Shown: positions 12,791 to 26,323 of the stretch, in pieces | How positions within the stretch are numbered: the stretch's first letter is position 1 | Layout: every line of letters starts with the position of its first letter | NCBI RefSeq assembly: GCF_003945595.2 | Contig: NW_024104376.1 | Location: 1,116,001 to 1,180,000, forward strand | Reading direction: 5' to 3' | DNA from: Pipra filicauda | Lineage: Eukaryota > Chordata > Aves > Passeriformes > Pipridae | Length of the DNA: 64,000 bases | Translations under genes and position numbers: made by a program | Notes under the pieces: model-generated | Databases searched by the model: none | The model's input: the letters and a program-made list of their open reading frames with translations, nothing else | Told to the model about the DNA's origin: nothing

Positions 12791-14222
12791 CTTGACCTGG
12801 ATGAAATCAGAGCAATAAGGACAGAAGATAAAACTGCAAAAACGCAACATTGCTGCTCACACTGTACTTTCTGAAAGATGGCACATAGTTAACCCCTTTC
12901 TCAGCAGAGTTCAAGGCATGAATCCTCCAAGGAAGGTAGCATCATCTAGTGAGGAAAGTAGCTATCCAAGGCTACTGCAGAGTGGAGAGGGACCTAAGAA
13001 ATACCCTTGTCCTCTGTTGTTTCTAATTTCCTCAAAGTACTGCTTTTGGTCTGCGCTCTTCTCCTTTGTTGACACTTGTCATCTCCAGCCTCCTTGCTCA
13101 GGCCATGAATATCTATCTTGGACTAGTGGATATACAGTCAGGGCCAGAAAATTCAGTGATGTAATGCTGAGAGTTGCAAAGCACTAGATTCTGGAGATCA
13201 GGATTGATGGGGAAGAGGTGCAAAGCAAATACTGCAGATTGTGTGATACAAATCCCTGTGTTGGTCAGATGGTTGCACCAGACAATCAGAGGTGGTTTTC
13301 CACAAGTGGATCTTTAAAAAATGGGCATTGCCCAAGCACTCTCCTCACACAGGCATATGGTCATAATATGCATTTTTTATCTCTGTAATAGAATTTTTGT
13401 CAATTCAGAACAAAACCACCAAGTTTTGAAACTGTGTTTAAAAGAAATTAGATATGAATATTGTTGGATTGAACTAAGTGTTTCATTTTGAATTGTGATG
13501 TTTTGGTAGAAACATATAACATATTAAACAGAGAAACCTCATAAACTCAAGGTTATTTTGAATGGAATACTCATGAGACATGATAAAAAAATGCTGAAAT
13601 GGGACAGAGATTTCAGCTGTGTCAGACCATTTATTCCTGGTCTACTTTCAAAAGGAGATTCAAACATAACTGTGATGATTTCACAAATGGCATTTTGATT
13701 TTAAAAGATTGGTGTTTTCCAATTAAAAAAATCCAAACAAGTAACGTGAAAGATTTTCTAATGAGCCTCAGTGATTGGGAAAACTTCAGCAGTTCGATAC
13801 AACTTGTAAAGCCTACGAAGGGGAGTTAAAAGCTCTTGAAATGTAAACACAGGGATTTTTGATTTTTTATTTTTAGTCAAAAAAAAAAAAAAAGCTTTTG
13901 ACATCATGCGTGTTGGAGTGTGAGAGACTCCACCCTGCATCTGGCAGGCAGGGAGGTAACCGAAAGCTGCCTGGGTCTCCTGCAGGCCACCTCCTCACAG
14001 GTGGAAATCCCAGGGTAGGGGAGGGGAATTTCTGGGCAAAAGCAGTCTGGAACACCCTAAGGAGCCTTATGAAAATGACTCACTTGCAAGGGGTGGGGGT
14101 GTTTCTTTGGAGGGAGGTTAGTGAGGAGCTGGCTGCTTGACTGGCCCCTGGGGACTGGGGCTGTGAAAAGACTGGGAATTTTTATAGCCTGAACAGGCTG
14201 CTGCTTCTCTTTTAACGTAGGA

Positions 14223-14249
14223 GGGAAGGGGAGGAGGATGGGAGGTGGG
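14223..14249 (+). other. G-run cluster, possible G-quadruplex
   Basis: Four runs of three or more G lie within 27 bases, with intervening lengths of about 2, 8 and 4. The middle loop exceeds the usual 7-base limit, so folding would be weaker than for a canonical motif. It lies in a locally GC-rich patch with no identified gene. Confidence 0.4.
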
Positions 14250-14540
14250 ATTTGTTTTGGGTTTTGTTTGGGTAACAAAATCAGGAGAGACCATCAGGCA
14301 GAGTTATCTAGCATGACTTTTTTTTCTTGAGCGTTTTGCTGACATAAAGCTACAGGCAGTTTGCCATAAGCAAGGCTTAGGCTTAGGGGGATTTTTAAGT
14401 GCCCAACACACGATTTAATAAAAGCCCCTGTATTACTCCTGGGAAAATCTGTGCTCTTACTTACTTACTGACAGATTATTTCACTCAGTCAAAGTGAATG
14501 TTAGGGGAGAAAGATTATCATAAGTATGCTGCTAAAAGAT

Positions 14541-14605
14541 GAATGGACTTGGTGGTGTTAGGTTTATGGTTGGACTTTAGGTCTTTTCTGGATTTTGTAA
14601 CCAGT
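14541..14605 (+). mobile_element. CR1 LINE 3'-end remnant
   Basis: GACTTGGTGGTGTTAGGTTT followed by ATGGTTGGACT and GGTCTTTTC matches the order of the CR1 3' end, and the first part closely resembles the fragment at 11801. The usual CGATGATCTT-type block is missing and the octamer tail has decayed. A short, old remnant. Confidence 0.6.
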
Positions 14606-16784
14606 CCCAGTTTCCATGGTTTTGAGGGTGCTGAAGGTACCTTTAAAGTTAGCTGGAGTATGTCTCTACTGTACTGTCATCGCTGTCATGGCACTGACTT
14701 ATTTCTACTTCAAATGTCAAACCTCCAGAGGAAATCTGGTAGTTACTAGTGTCAGCAATTTCCTTCTTTTCTGTCCTTCTCCCATTCCTGCTTTCCATTC
14801 CCACTGCCATTCATGCTTTACTCCAGACTCACAGCCTACAGCTATATATGGAGGACATAACGCTGTAGTAGAACACCAAACATAAAATGAGATGTGTGAC
14901 AAATTGCAATGACAAGGTTGATCTGGGTCTTGTGTGGAGGGACTGTTTGCAGCACACGACTCAGAAAGCAGAGCTGGGTCAACATGATGAATGCAGTTAA
15001 ACCATGGCATCTGAAGGATCCTAGCAAAATAGTTCACTGTCTTCCCCCCTAAATGAGTCCTTTTCAGTACTCAGCTCTATAAATATGGAAAGCTGAGTTT
15101 AATATATGGGGGTGTTTGATGTTTTGGAACTGGCTTAACTTTCTAATGACAAGCAAAACAGTGTGTTACTTTTCTGGGTGTCCCACGTGCCGGTGCTCCC
15201 CAGCTGGTGTTTATGAGTACTGCCAGGCACTCTGCCCCTCTTCCTGTCCCTGAGGTTGATGAGTTTGTTTCCAGCTGGGAATGGGTTAGCAGCTGGCTAT
15301 GAAAGATGGCATTTGCAGTTGCACAGGCCTAGCTCCTGCTCCTTCACAGTCTTGAGTCAGTGTCCCAGTACTGTCTGGTTTTTGACTCTCCCACCTGTTT
15401 CCTACATTCTGATTGGTCGTGGGGATAGCTCAGGCTTCCTGTGAAGCAATATGATTTTTGTGCTTTCCCTCACTATGCTACACATGGTGAGTGTCCCTAC
15501 TCTGGGCCGGCTGCTCTGGGCTGCTGTGTCCCAGAGTACCAGAGAAGCCTTGGAGCTGTGCAGACAGATAGATGTGTGATGTTCCAGATACAGCATCCCA
15601 CCACAGCCTTCCTCCTTTGCAGACCCAGGGTAGAAGCAGAATGAGAACCACACCACCCAACATGTGGAGCCTTAAGCTTTGAGCAATTGCAGCCAGAGGG
15701 TTCCCATTTCCAAACTGCTGTGCCTGGCGGAGCACAGAGCCCACACGTAAGATGATGCCAAGCTGGAACCTTACTTTGAGTTTTGGGTTTCCAGGGGCTG
15801 GGCTGAACTTCAATTATGTATTGGAACTTAATTCCTTCAGCCAACACATGAATACTTGTAGACAAGACTGAACTTCAGGCATATGCTTCCTCACTTATGT
15901 TCACTTTAAGTAGCAGCATCACAGAAACGTTCCAAAATGGTGAACTCTGTACAAAGACATTCCTGGCAAGTAATTTGTTCCCTTCCCCAAGTTTCAAAAA
16001 ATGCAGGAGATAAGTCTTTATCTCTATAGCTGGTATTTGTTGCAACAGGGTGAATGGATAGAGCTGTATCACAGAAATCATGACTCAAAAAAAATATTCA
16101 TCTTAACAGATGGAAACGAAAATGTGTTTTCAGTAAATCTCATCTTATTAGACCAGTCAGGTTTTTCGTGTGCTTTTTTTGTTGCTTCTAGGACCAGATA
16201 AAATAGATGACTGTAAGCAAAAACATTTAATATCTTTCTTTCATTTTCTGTTTTGCTCTGCTAACTATAATTGTTGAAATTACAAAAATAAAAGGAAACT
16301 AAAAGCAAATATGCTTTAGTTAGTTATATTATAACATAATTATAATGCCATGTGCCTTCTACACATGGGAGTACATCCCACGCTTGCAGAGTACTCCAGT
16401 CTTTTCACTGCCAGAAGGTACCAGATTTTGTAATGCAGTCCTGGCCCAGGAGGGTCGTGTTTCACCAGTGAGTGTATGAAATAGAACCAAGTCAGGCTTG
16501 GAGCGCTGCAGCAGCATGGTTCCCTTCCCATCAAAGGACTGAGCAGGAGGTAAACACCCTACAGGGGGCCTGTGGGATCAGAACAAAGTGACAGCATTTC
16601 TCTCAGTGGCAAAAGACACTCATAGATGGATTTACAAGAGATTAGAAAATGTTTTTAATTCACCCAAGAGTGAATTTCCCCTAGTTTCTGGGAGTATTTC
16701 CTCCCCTATGGTAGCTCATGAACTTTCTCCTTTCATCTGATGGAATTAGTGTCCCAGTAGAAAGTACTTTTGGGGATGGTAATG

Positions 16785-16843
16785 GGCATGGTTGGACTCA
16801 ATGACCTTAGAGGTCCTTTCCAACCTAAATGGTTCTATGATTC
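16785..16843 (+). mobile_element. CR1 LINE 3'-end remnant
   Basis: Shows GGTTGGACTCAATGACCTTA, then GAGGTCCTTTCCAACCTAAA and a single tail unit GGTTCTATGATTC, which is the diagnostic CR1 3' end. Only about 60 bases are recognisable, so it is either an extremely truncated insertion or the last surviving part of an older one. Confidence 0.85.
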
Positions 16844-19800
16844 AGGTCCCTTATCTTCTGTGTAGAGTCATTCAGAAGAAATAACTTGTGCTTCAGCAGG
16901 TCAGATTTGTTTAATACAATGTCTGTGACATCTTGAACAGTGATGGTGCTCTTACCCACTTGGAAAGAAAGTGACAATCAGAGGTCAATTCCCAGGATGC
17001 ACTCGACTCCAGAAGGTTGCAGCGCTAGGCATGCCTTGGCTTTGTTGCTGACCACCTGGACACATTTCCCATCAGGGAGAAAGTGGGGGCAGTAACGATT
17101 ATACAGTACACACAGGAGAGTCAATAATAGCTCCAAAAGGCAACAAACAAAGGACTATTGAGACAGGGCTTGTTTTTGTAAGATTATACTCAATTCAGTC
17201 ATTCTGTGTCTGTGTATATTCTTCTGTTTATTTATGTAATAAGCTGCCCTTGTAAGGCTCTAGCAGATAAAAAAATGGAGTCTTTCCAGATGTGTGAAAA
17301 AGGCAGTTACTTGGAGAGGATTTTATACACTGTGTTGCTACAAGAGATTTTAACTCACAAATCATCATCAAGAATATTTGGATTTTCCTTGCTAAACCAC
17401 AAAAACCTTAATGGGGAAAATCATTAAACATGTAAAGTTATAGCAATATAAATATTTGAGTAAAACCATTATTGAGATGGCTCTTGGGAACCTGTGTTTC
17501 TGTAAACTTTAAGGCCTATAATGAATATATACATACCCTTCTTCCTCTCTGTTTTCTCTCCTTCTGTGAAAGGTCAAAATTGCTTCAAGTTACAGCTGTG
17601 AGGCTGAGTAGTTTTATGAAGGTTTACTTCATTGCCTTGTTCTAGGAACAAAATTTTCTTAGCAATGTCATAGCAAAAGGTATGTTAATGTCTGACGAAC
17701 AAATGTAAATGTTTAAAAATGAACTAAGTAAGCAATGTAAGAGCAGAATCAGGGAGGCCACCTTGTAGCACTTGTGTTTTATGATCTGTGCTTTAACAAT
17801 ACAAGTGTGAGTATATTATAGTTCATATTAGAAAGGAGAATAAAACATTCCACATCTTTCCTAAAATGTGCAATCGCAACAAACCTCTGCAAACTAACCT
17901 CAATAAAGCCAGTCATATGAAGGGTCGCATTATAAAGAAAAGTTGTATGGCCTTTAGCATCACTAATCTTTTGGTTTGGAGCATTTTTTCTTACTGCTGG
18001 TGTCACATGTATAGTCCAGTTGCTGTATTAATTGTGAGCCTTTGCCTTTTTTTTCTGAAGAAGGAGAGAGAGAACAGAACTCAGTATTTGAAATGCGGAA
18101 GCTCACGGGAGAAGATCTTAACTTGAGTTCTATCTTTCGTCATATTATCAAAACCTAAATAAGTTTAAAATAAGGACCTGATCCCATGACTCATTGAGTA
18201 CTCTCTAGGAATTACAGCCTCAAGTCTGAAGGAATAAGACGAGAAGAAGTAAGGGGGGGGCTGTTTCCAGGATCCGGGATGCCTCTCTGACTCCTCCAGG
18301 AGTCAAAGGACTGGGAAACCCCTCTGGACTGTCTTTGAGGAGTGTGTCTGTCCTAACTACTCCCCTTCAGCTTTGAAACATCATAATAATCTCCCGAAGT
18401 GAGCTTCACAGCTTGCTCTTGTAGGACAGCACTACTTTGCACTTACATGGTTAAACACAGTGTATTAATGTACCAGGATATTGTGGATTTAGAAAAAGCT
18501 CATAACAAATCAAAGCTAAGTATGAAGCTGTATGTTTTATGTCTTTATTAACAAGTTTAATAAAATTTTAAATTTAATTACTTGTATAATCAAACAAAGG
18601 CTCCATGGTCTCTCAGTATATGGCACAGTTTTAGGGCCCACAGATATTCCAGAAGGGGCATGACTTTTCCATAAGCCTTTAAAGGATTTAGTTACAATCA
18701 CATTTCAAAAGTCATTTCAACTGGAAATGTAAATGGAAGTGTAACTGGAAGTCATCAAAAAAGATTACCTTAAGATATAGTACCCGGGTATAGTGTGCTT
18801 GTGTGGGAATAATGAAGGATATATTCTTCACACACACACCACACATTCTGTGTTGCCTTTCTTATAGTTTATCTTAAGAACAACACACAGCAAAGTGCTG
18901 TTGCTGGCTAAGCATCAAATGACATTATAGCATCCAGTCCTTCCCCTGTAAACCGCTATTCAGTAAGGCAACAGCCTTAGGATATGAGACCTTTTTGCTG
19001 CTCTCTTTGCAACCTCTGTTGTGTGCAGATACTGCCTTTACAAAAAACTTCTTCCGTGTTCTGTTGAAGATATCCTCCTATTAACAGTGTCCCAGTTGGG
19101 CATCATGTAGCACATAGGTGTTAGAAGTATACTTTGAGCCCATTTGGGTTGTGATGTAGGGAAAAGTACATCTTTTTTCATTACAACATAATAGTTGTCT
19201 GTAGTTGCACCAAAACTTCTCCGTAAGAGACTGATAAGTAGAAGAGAGTTAAAACATAGTAAAAATAATACAATTTCTAAGCAAAGCTGTGAAGATGGGG
19301 AGTAATATCAGTAATGACACTTATGATTGAAGTAGAAAAGGTCTACCTAAGGTGTAATATTTGCCTATAAGAACAGTTACGTCATTTCTTTGCACAGTAA
19401 TCAATAGGAATGTAAATTAAAGGCTTGGAACATCCTTGTCATGCAGCAGGAACGGTGTCTGTGCCACCCAGAAGTCAGAGCAACACAGTACTCAGCCAAG
19501 GATAAATCCACCTCCTCATCTGCAGTTTCAACCCCTGGCAAATGTGTGCAACTCAATAGGTATGTTTCCTGAGAGACTTCGTCTTTCTCCTGTTGATGGG
19601 CATGGCAGATATGGAGGGATTTAGCAGGGCCTTGGCCATCAACACAAGCAGTACCAACCTGCATAGGCTAAATGAGGTATCCATAGAGCCGTTACGTGTG
19701 CAAGTGGGAATGCAGATGATCACATTAGCTCACTCCTCGCCTCTCCCTGGCCCCCCACTCCCCATCCTCAAGATTGTACCTGGCTTGTTGTGTGTAACAA

Positions 19801-22800
19801 CTCCAGCAACTGGAGCTGACCTGACAGAAGGGATCGGTTTATGTGTAATAAATAATTACTCTCTGTGTGGGTGTTTTCATCTTGCTTAGTGGACAGCTGT
19901 TGGAAAAACAATCTGGGAAGTAATATAATGGATCAAGATGAGAAACTTCTTGACATGGAGTCAGAGAATCATTTCAGAACATCTGCCTGACCACAGGCTG
20001 AAACAGTAGAGTTGTTTTGTCCATGCAATTCCTTATAATAAAGAGAACAGAAGAGAATTAAAGAGCTAAAAACCCTTTCTTAGGAGGGAAGAAACAAAGC
20101 AGTAAGTCCAAGGATGCTGTTTGCAAGCCCAAGTTCAAGAAAGATAAGCTGGAAAGTAGGGTGCTTATGTTGTAGACTTTATTGTTTTATAATTTTGGTT
20201 GCTTTTAGATGCTTTGATTCAAAAATGTTCTTGTGAACTTTTCCCTCAAGGCTTTGTTCAGTACTTCAGTCATTGCTTACTGTGCTGGGATTAAGTCCAA
20301 GGTTTAGTCTAGTTTATTAAGGAAATCTCAATAAAGAAATGGAGAAAACTGCCCTGTCTGAGCTATGATGGCTGCAGAGCAGAGGAGGTGAGTTGGGGAG
20401 ACCCAAGGAGTTAGAGGCTCTGGGACTGTGAAGAGCACAGGGTGACATTTTCTCTGCATTCAAGTCAAGGGAGGCAGAAGCAGAGCACTTGCACTGTAAA
20501 GCAACTACAATAAAGCAACTTGTCTTTGGTTTTGTGAAATCCATTGTAAATGACCAGTGTCTGTAGTCAGAGGTCACTGCCTGGCATGTGTTCTATTGGT
20601 GTGCATCCTAGACCTCTGTCATCAGAGAAGGAGGTGGTGGGAGCTGAGACATGAAATTCCCCCAGTGAAATTCAGGCTACCAGCTCAGACCATCAACAAG
20701 ACACTGCAGTTAGAGATACTCTGTGAAGTTTTCAGACAAAGCTGGAGTCACAGCCAGCCAAAGAAGTCCTTCAGCTTGGACTCCCTGGGTAACAAGCAGT
20801 TTACATCACTGTCTTGAAGCCGAGTTAAATTCTGCCTTAACTGGCATTGTTTTTCAAAGTAGGTGGTCTGAGCGGGAACCGCTGCTCCTGAGGAGAAATA
20901 CAGGTGGCTGACGGCTGAGCTCAGTCTGCAGCCCCGCAAATGGCAACAGGGTGCAGTCTTGCTGGGGGCCTCAGAAACTCTTTCTTCCCTCTGAGCACAT
21001 GTTTCTACTGCTCCCTGTCCCCTGGCATACTGTGCAGCCATAAATCCTGCCCCCGAGCTCCCCTATCTTTCACACATGATTTTTTTTCCCTGGGTTTTGC
21101 AGTGATGAAATTTCACCAAGACTGCAGTAATTTCAAATTTTGGCCCATTTTTTATCAGGACAACTGCCCAAGTCCATTTATTACAAACATATGTTATGAA
21201 TTCAGTTAAAACAAAACAAACAGTCTCTTATTTTCTCAAGTCACAATAATCACACTCAGACTTACTTAAAGCAAACATCACTTAAAAGCAGTATTTTGTT
21301 TATAGCAAATCTGTTCTAGTAGTGGGTCTGAGATAAAATGATAGGCAAAATCCTAATTTAGTCTAAAGGGAACAACAAAAGCTACCAGAAAAGGTGAAAT
21401 TGTAGTGTTTGCAAGGTTGTCTCAGCCTCTATCTTCAACCTCCCACATATTTTCTTAGTTTTTGTATTTAAGACAAAACAAAATGAAACAAAAATAAATA
21501 AAGGATAGCAAAATTATGCAATGCCCAGAAGACAGGATGTGTCCCACAGCCAGCTTGGAGCTTTTCAGCACCCTTCCCAGTCTTGATCCATGGGGATGGT
21601 GTCTGGAACCAGTGCCTTTATGCAAGCACAGTTAGCAGTCAGTAGTCTGCCCTTGATTTGTTTCAGAAGAAATCATCTCACAGCTTTAGAGTGTTCCAGA
21701 AACAAGGACAGGCATCCTGAAGCAAATGCCTCAGGGTGAATGATGCCACGCGTCTGGTTTACAAGTGCCGCATTCAGATGTGATCCCTGCAGTGAGATTC
21801 CACCATCAGAACAGCTGAGCTTTCTGTGATGAGAGAGAGCACTGCCATTCGATATCACAATCTTAAAAAGAGCCAAAGTTGAAACCTGCCTCACCTTTAT
21901 TAAGGGGATTAATTGGTGCAGCAGAAAGGTTTAATCTTTCATCAAGTACAATGAATTAGCTCAGAGTTTGGGCATACGAGAGATGGCTTGTCAAAATGAA
22001 AGAGAGAGGTTTTTGCACCACTCCCTCCTCAGGTCAGCACAGGACAACACTGTTGGTACGGTTTGGCATAGTTTTTAGTCTGTGGCCAGTGGTGATCTGT
22101 GCTTTTATTGGTCAAAAAAAGCTCAGAAATACCAAGTACCAGTGGTGTTCCCCTGCTGAATGGAGAAGCTCTTTCATTCTTGGTGGGTAGGGAGGGTATG
22201 AGAGTGCCATTAAGACTTGTTTGGAGGCACAAATTAGCTATTTATGAAGTGCTTTCATGCACTGTGAAGTCAGATGGACAGCTTCACAGGTACCTGCCTT
22301 GGGCTGCAATGCCCTCACAGCCTGGGTGAATGACCAGAACGAGAATCCTATTCAGGAAACCCACCTTCATTTCAGCCATTCATCAGGAACGGTGAAGCAG
22401 AAAGTTCAAAGTCTGTCCTTGATTACTATGGTCTTCTTTACCTTTTTCTCCAGATTTCTGTAAGTATCAGTATGTTATCAAGGTTTCCTCATATCTTGCT
22501 CTTTCCACATGTCAGTTCCTCCTGTGGTCACCATCATGACACAGATGTGACTCTGAGCACAATGCATCACAACCTGTGACCCAGGCACAGCAGAGCTTCA
22601 GACTCCAGTCTCCACTCTTACATTTTGTCTATAGAAGCTCACAATGGAGAGCTTTTGTTGTTGGTGGGGAGGGAGAGGGAAGGATAAAGCAGACCAGTTG
22701 ATGATGACAATCCATGAAGTCATTGACAAAGTATCTAACTAGCCTGGCATCCCAATATTATCCATTACTCAGTCGGCACCTTTTGTACATAGTTCTTGGT

Positions 22801-25800
22801 TTCTTTTGTGATTGCACCTGAAATGTCAAAGAAAGTCTCCCTCCATGCCGAGCTCTTGACAACTTTGATCAAGATTACCCCTTCACAGGGAGCATGATCT
22901 TCCAGCACAAGGCCACAACAGAGGAGTTATTGAACACTTCTACACTTCCACAGCTCTTTGGTGCAGGGGGCAGGTTCCCAGTGGATGTCAATTGGCATTG
23001 TTCACTAAAGCCTGTAGCAGGATGTTACTCTACCTAGGCTGTGCATCTAATCCCAATTTTTCATTACTGTATACTACTGTGTGAAACATCAGATGAAAAT
23101 GATGCTACTTAGTATTTCAAAAGGCATCTTCTACACAGAGTGGAAGGCAGCTCCCAGTAAGTCTCCACTTGACAGTTATTTAATACATTTCAGCTCTGGT
23201 TTCAGTTCTACATTTAGATTTACAAAAAAAGGATTCCTGACATTTTGTCAGTTTTTTCATCTACGCCTGTATTCCCACTTCATCTCACATTTCCTCAGTT
23301 CATTACAGCAACCCCTGCTATGACAGCATAAAGCCACACACAAAAAGTCCTTTCATGGCTACTTCACATTGATATCTATTTTTGAGAGAGAAGCTGAACT
23401 GAAGCAGCATGACTCTCTAATTCACTTTTTCTCCTTGTCAGCAACTGGATTGACAGGGCTGGGGCACAGACAGACATACTGTCACCTCCAGTTTAAATAC
23501 CCCACTGGGACGTAAACTCAGAATGAAGGGAATGAAAAAATTCCAGCACAGTCAAAATCTAAAACATGTTTAATGTATATGCCAGATGAGGACAGCTATC
23601 ATCTTTTGTGAGGAGAAGCTTGGTGCTTGCAAGAAAATCGGAGATGTGGGATGCTTAGATCTGTAAAGGCTCAACTTGCAGTTGTTGCCTGCATGCCAAA
23701 TTTTCTTTGGGCTATTACCTAGCAGGTATCTTTCTCCCAGCACAGCCTATCCATCAGTGACCATTCTCATATTTGTTTGCTATAACAGATTAGAGGATGG
23801 TGATTTTTTTCCCCTACGCCTCTTTTACACAAGGTGGAGGAGGTCAGAGGGCTTTTCTGCTTGTTTTGTTGATTCTTCTGGCTTGTAGCAGAAGAAGTAG
23901 GAGAGAGTCAATGAAATTCAAAGATAGCAAGTCCAAGATGGAAGCAAGAAAAGATTTCTTCACATTTTGGTACCTATAGTGATATGTGTCTTGACACAGC
24001 ATCAAGAAAATTAAAACTAGGGAATGTTTTAAAACAAGATTAGATTTGAAAATATATTCAGAAGAAGACATCAGTATGCAGATGTTGGAAGTCAATGCCA
24101 GAAATATTTTGGAAAGAACAGAAACCCTGTGCCTCAAGATTTTGTCTAATCTTTTCAGGATTAGAAGGAGGTTTTGTAGATTTTATATGATACTTCAACT
24201 GATTTACGGGGAATTGTTGATAACTTGTCAGATATAACTGGTCTTGATCATTCTCAGAGAGAATCTTGGACTAGCCAGGCTTTCAGGAACTTTATATTAC
24301 TACTAAGTACACCTCCTCTAAACCTTTCTGAAAGTGGTTTGTGTTAGCCTATATTCTACTCCCAGAAAAATCAGACTCCTCCAATTCCATTTGGTTTCTG
24401 ACAATTCTAGCTTTTGCAAGCCCCAAACCTGGAAATACCCGCTTACTCCAAACGATGCTGCTCAGTGGATGGCTGCCTCCTTGGTTTTCCTGTCATGTAC
24501 AAGTTGTACTATTTGGAACACATTGCTGCCAATAGGACCAAAACAAGTGCTGAGAACTACACAGTAATCCTAAACGTTAGCTCTGTTTGGTATTTAATTA
24601 CTGAAATTATTTCATTTTTTTACTAATTGAAGTAATGCTGTCTCAAACTATTGGGCAGAATTGAATTTTGGTCCTACAGAAGTCCATGTAAACATATGAG
24701 CAACACAGAGGAGGGCAGTCATTCTACCACGAATCCATTCACTTGTCTCCTGTGAACTCTCTGCATCACCAGAAAGAGCCTCCATCAGTCTCTTGGCACA
24801 CCCAAGTCATTGCACCTGATAAAGCAGGTAACACTCTTCTTTACTTCCAGGAGAAACTATCACCTTCAGGAAAGTGTGAGAATAAGTACACAGGAAATCA
24901 CAGAAACAGGCATGGTCACAAACTAATAGATAACCTACCCACATTAAGCAGCTTGATCGACTTTCCTATGAACGGAGTGTGGAAAAGCATATCCTTGCAC
25001 AATCACACCTCAGACATGCATCCCCCATTGTCAGTTGCTCTGTACAGTAATATCAAACTTTTTCCACAGCCAGCGCCAAATTCCACATCCAGCTACTCCC
25101 ATGAAGCCAGGATATAAATTTCAGAAAACATATTTTTTGACAACCCAGACTGGCACACCCACTGACCTCATGGGGAGGTCTGCACATACTTCAAGGGTAG
25201 AATATGACTTTTAAGTAGTAAATTGTTGTTTACTTAATGCCTTCTTACAGTCAGTGTTGCTGAGTAAGATGTACTCCCTTTTTAGGTTTTTGCACTTTCT
25301 TCCTGATCTCCTCCATCTCCTGCTCTCTCCTTCTTCCCACTCATCTCTCCCTCCTTCTGTATTTCCTTTCCTGTGATAACTATCAACTCCCACCATGAAG
25401 CAAAGAAATATTTCATTTCTCCATCCTTGAGATAAGACCAGTCATGATATTAAAGTTATTCATTCAAGATTACTCCGTAAATTGGATTTCAACTAGATAT
25501 AGTTTCCACACATGACAAGCTCATCCTCCACTAACCCTTTAGTTTAACTAGGTTGGTATTACACCATGTTAGTTTAAGTCCCATAATTTTAGGTGATGTT
25601 CAGTGTCAAATTGGATGTCTAATTAAGTTAAATTAATCCCAAACTAGCCTTTCAGACTGTCTATAGGCCCAGGAAAGCAATCTTGCCACAGCTACATTAA
25701 TAAAAGGTTTTGCAAAACTCTCTTGCAGGTGACACAATTGCAGAAACCGTACTAACATTTACCTTCTGTGCATTTCCAAGCCTGTGGGTGATACAATGTC

Positions 25801-26276
25801 TGTGTTTTCAGATTATTTTTTTTTCAGTGAAAATATTGCTCAAATTGCCTATTTTTTTTAAGTAGCTGTGATTTATTTTTCTTGTTCAAAGTTGTTAAAC
25901 AATAATTCTTTTCTCCACTCTTTGCTTTGTTGGGCAATGAGGAGAGCAGGAAGCCCCAGTTAAATGAAGAATTTTGACTCTGGGAGAGGAAATGGAAGGA
26001 GACTAGTAGGGATATTTTTTGGCATGAAATGCCCAAAGACTCTGGGCATTTTAAAAATATAAAAAGCATAACAGGAACAGTAAGGTAAGGTCCTGTAATA
26101 TTTTATCAGAAGAGGAACCAAAGAGGAAAATAACACAGGCTTTGCCCCTTCCTTTCCTATACAGTCCCATCCATGGTTAAACACAGCCCAAGGGAACATT
26201 AAGTCAACCACACACAGTGCAAATGTCCACTGAAAAATCAGGGATGATTCAAGGGGAAGATTTTGAGAGAAACAGA

Positions 26277-26323
26277 GTGAAGAGGGTGGTAGTCAGCACG
26301 TGAAGAGGGTGGTAGTTCACGTG
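26277..26323. repeat. 23-bp-period direct repeat with two CACGTG boxes
   Basis: The 17-mer GTGAAGAGGGTGGTAGT occurs at 26277-26293 and again, unchanged, at 26300-26316. Palindromic CACGTG hexamers lie at 26297-26302 and 26318-26323, 21 bases apart, about two helical turns. CACGTG is the canonical E-box bound by bHLH-ZIP and CLOCK/BMAL1-type factors. Function here is inference; no promoter is recognised nearby. Confidence 0.6.

Noticed and set aside
15478..15865. Overlapping minus-strand frames of 111 and 122 codons
   Set aside because: They lie in different frames over the same GC-richer DNA and neither resembles a known family. The local base composition explains the lack of stops.
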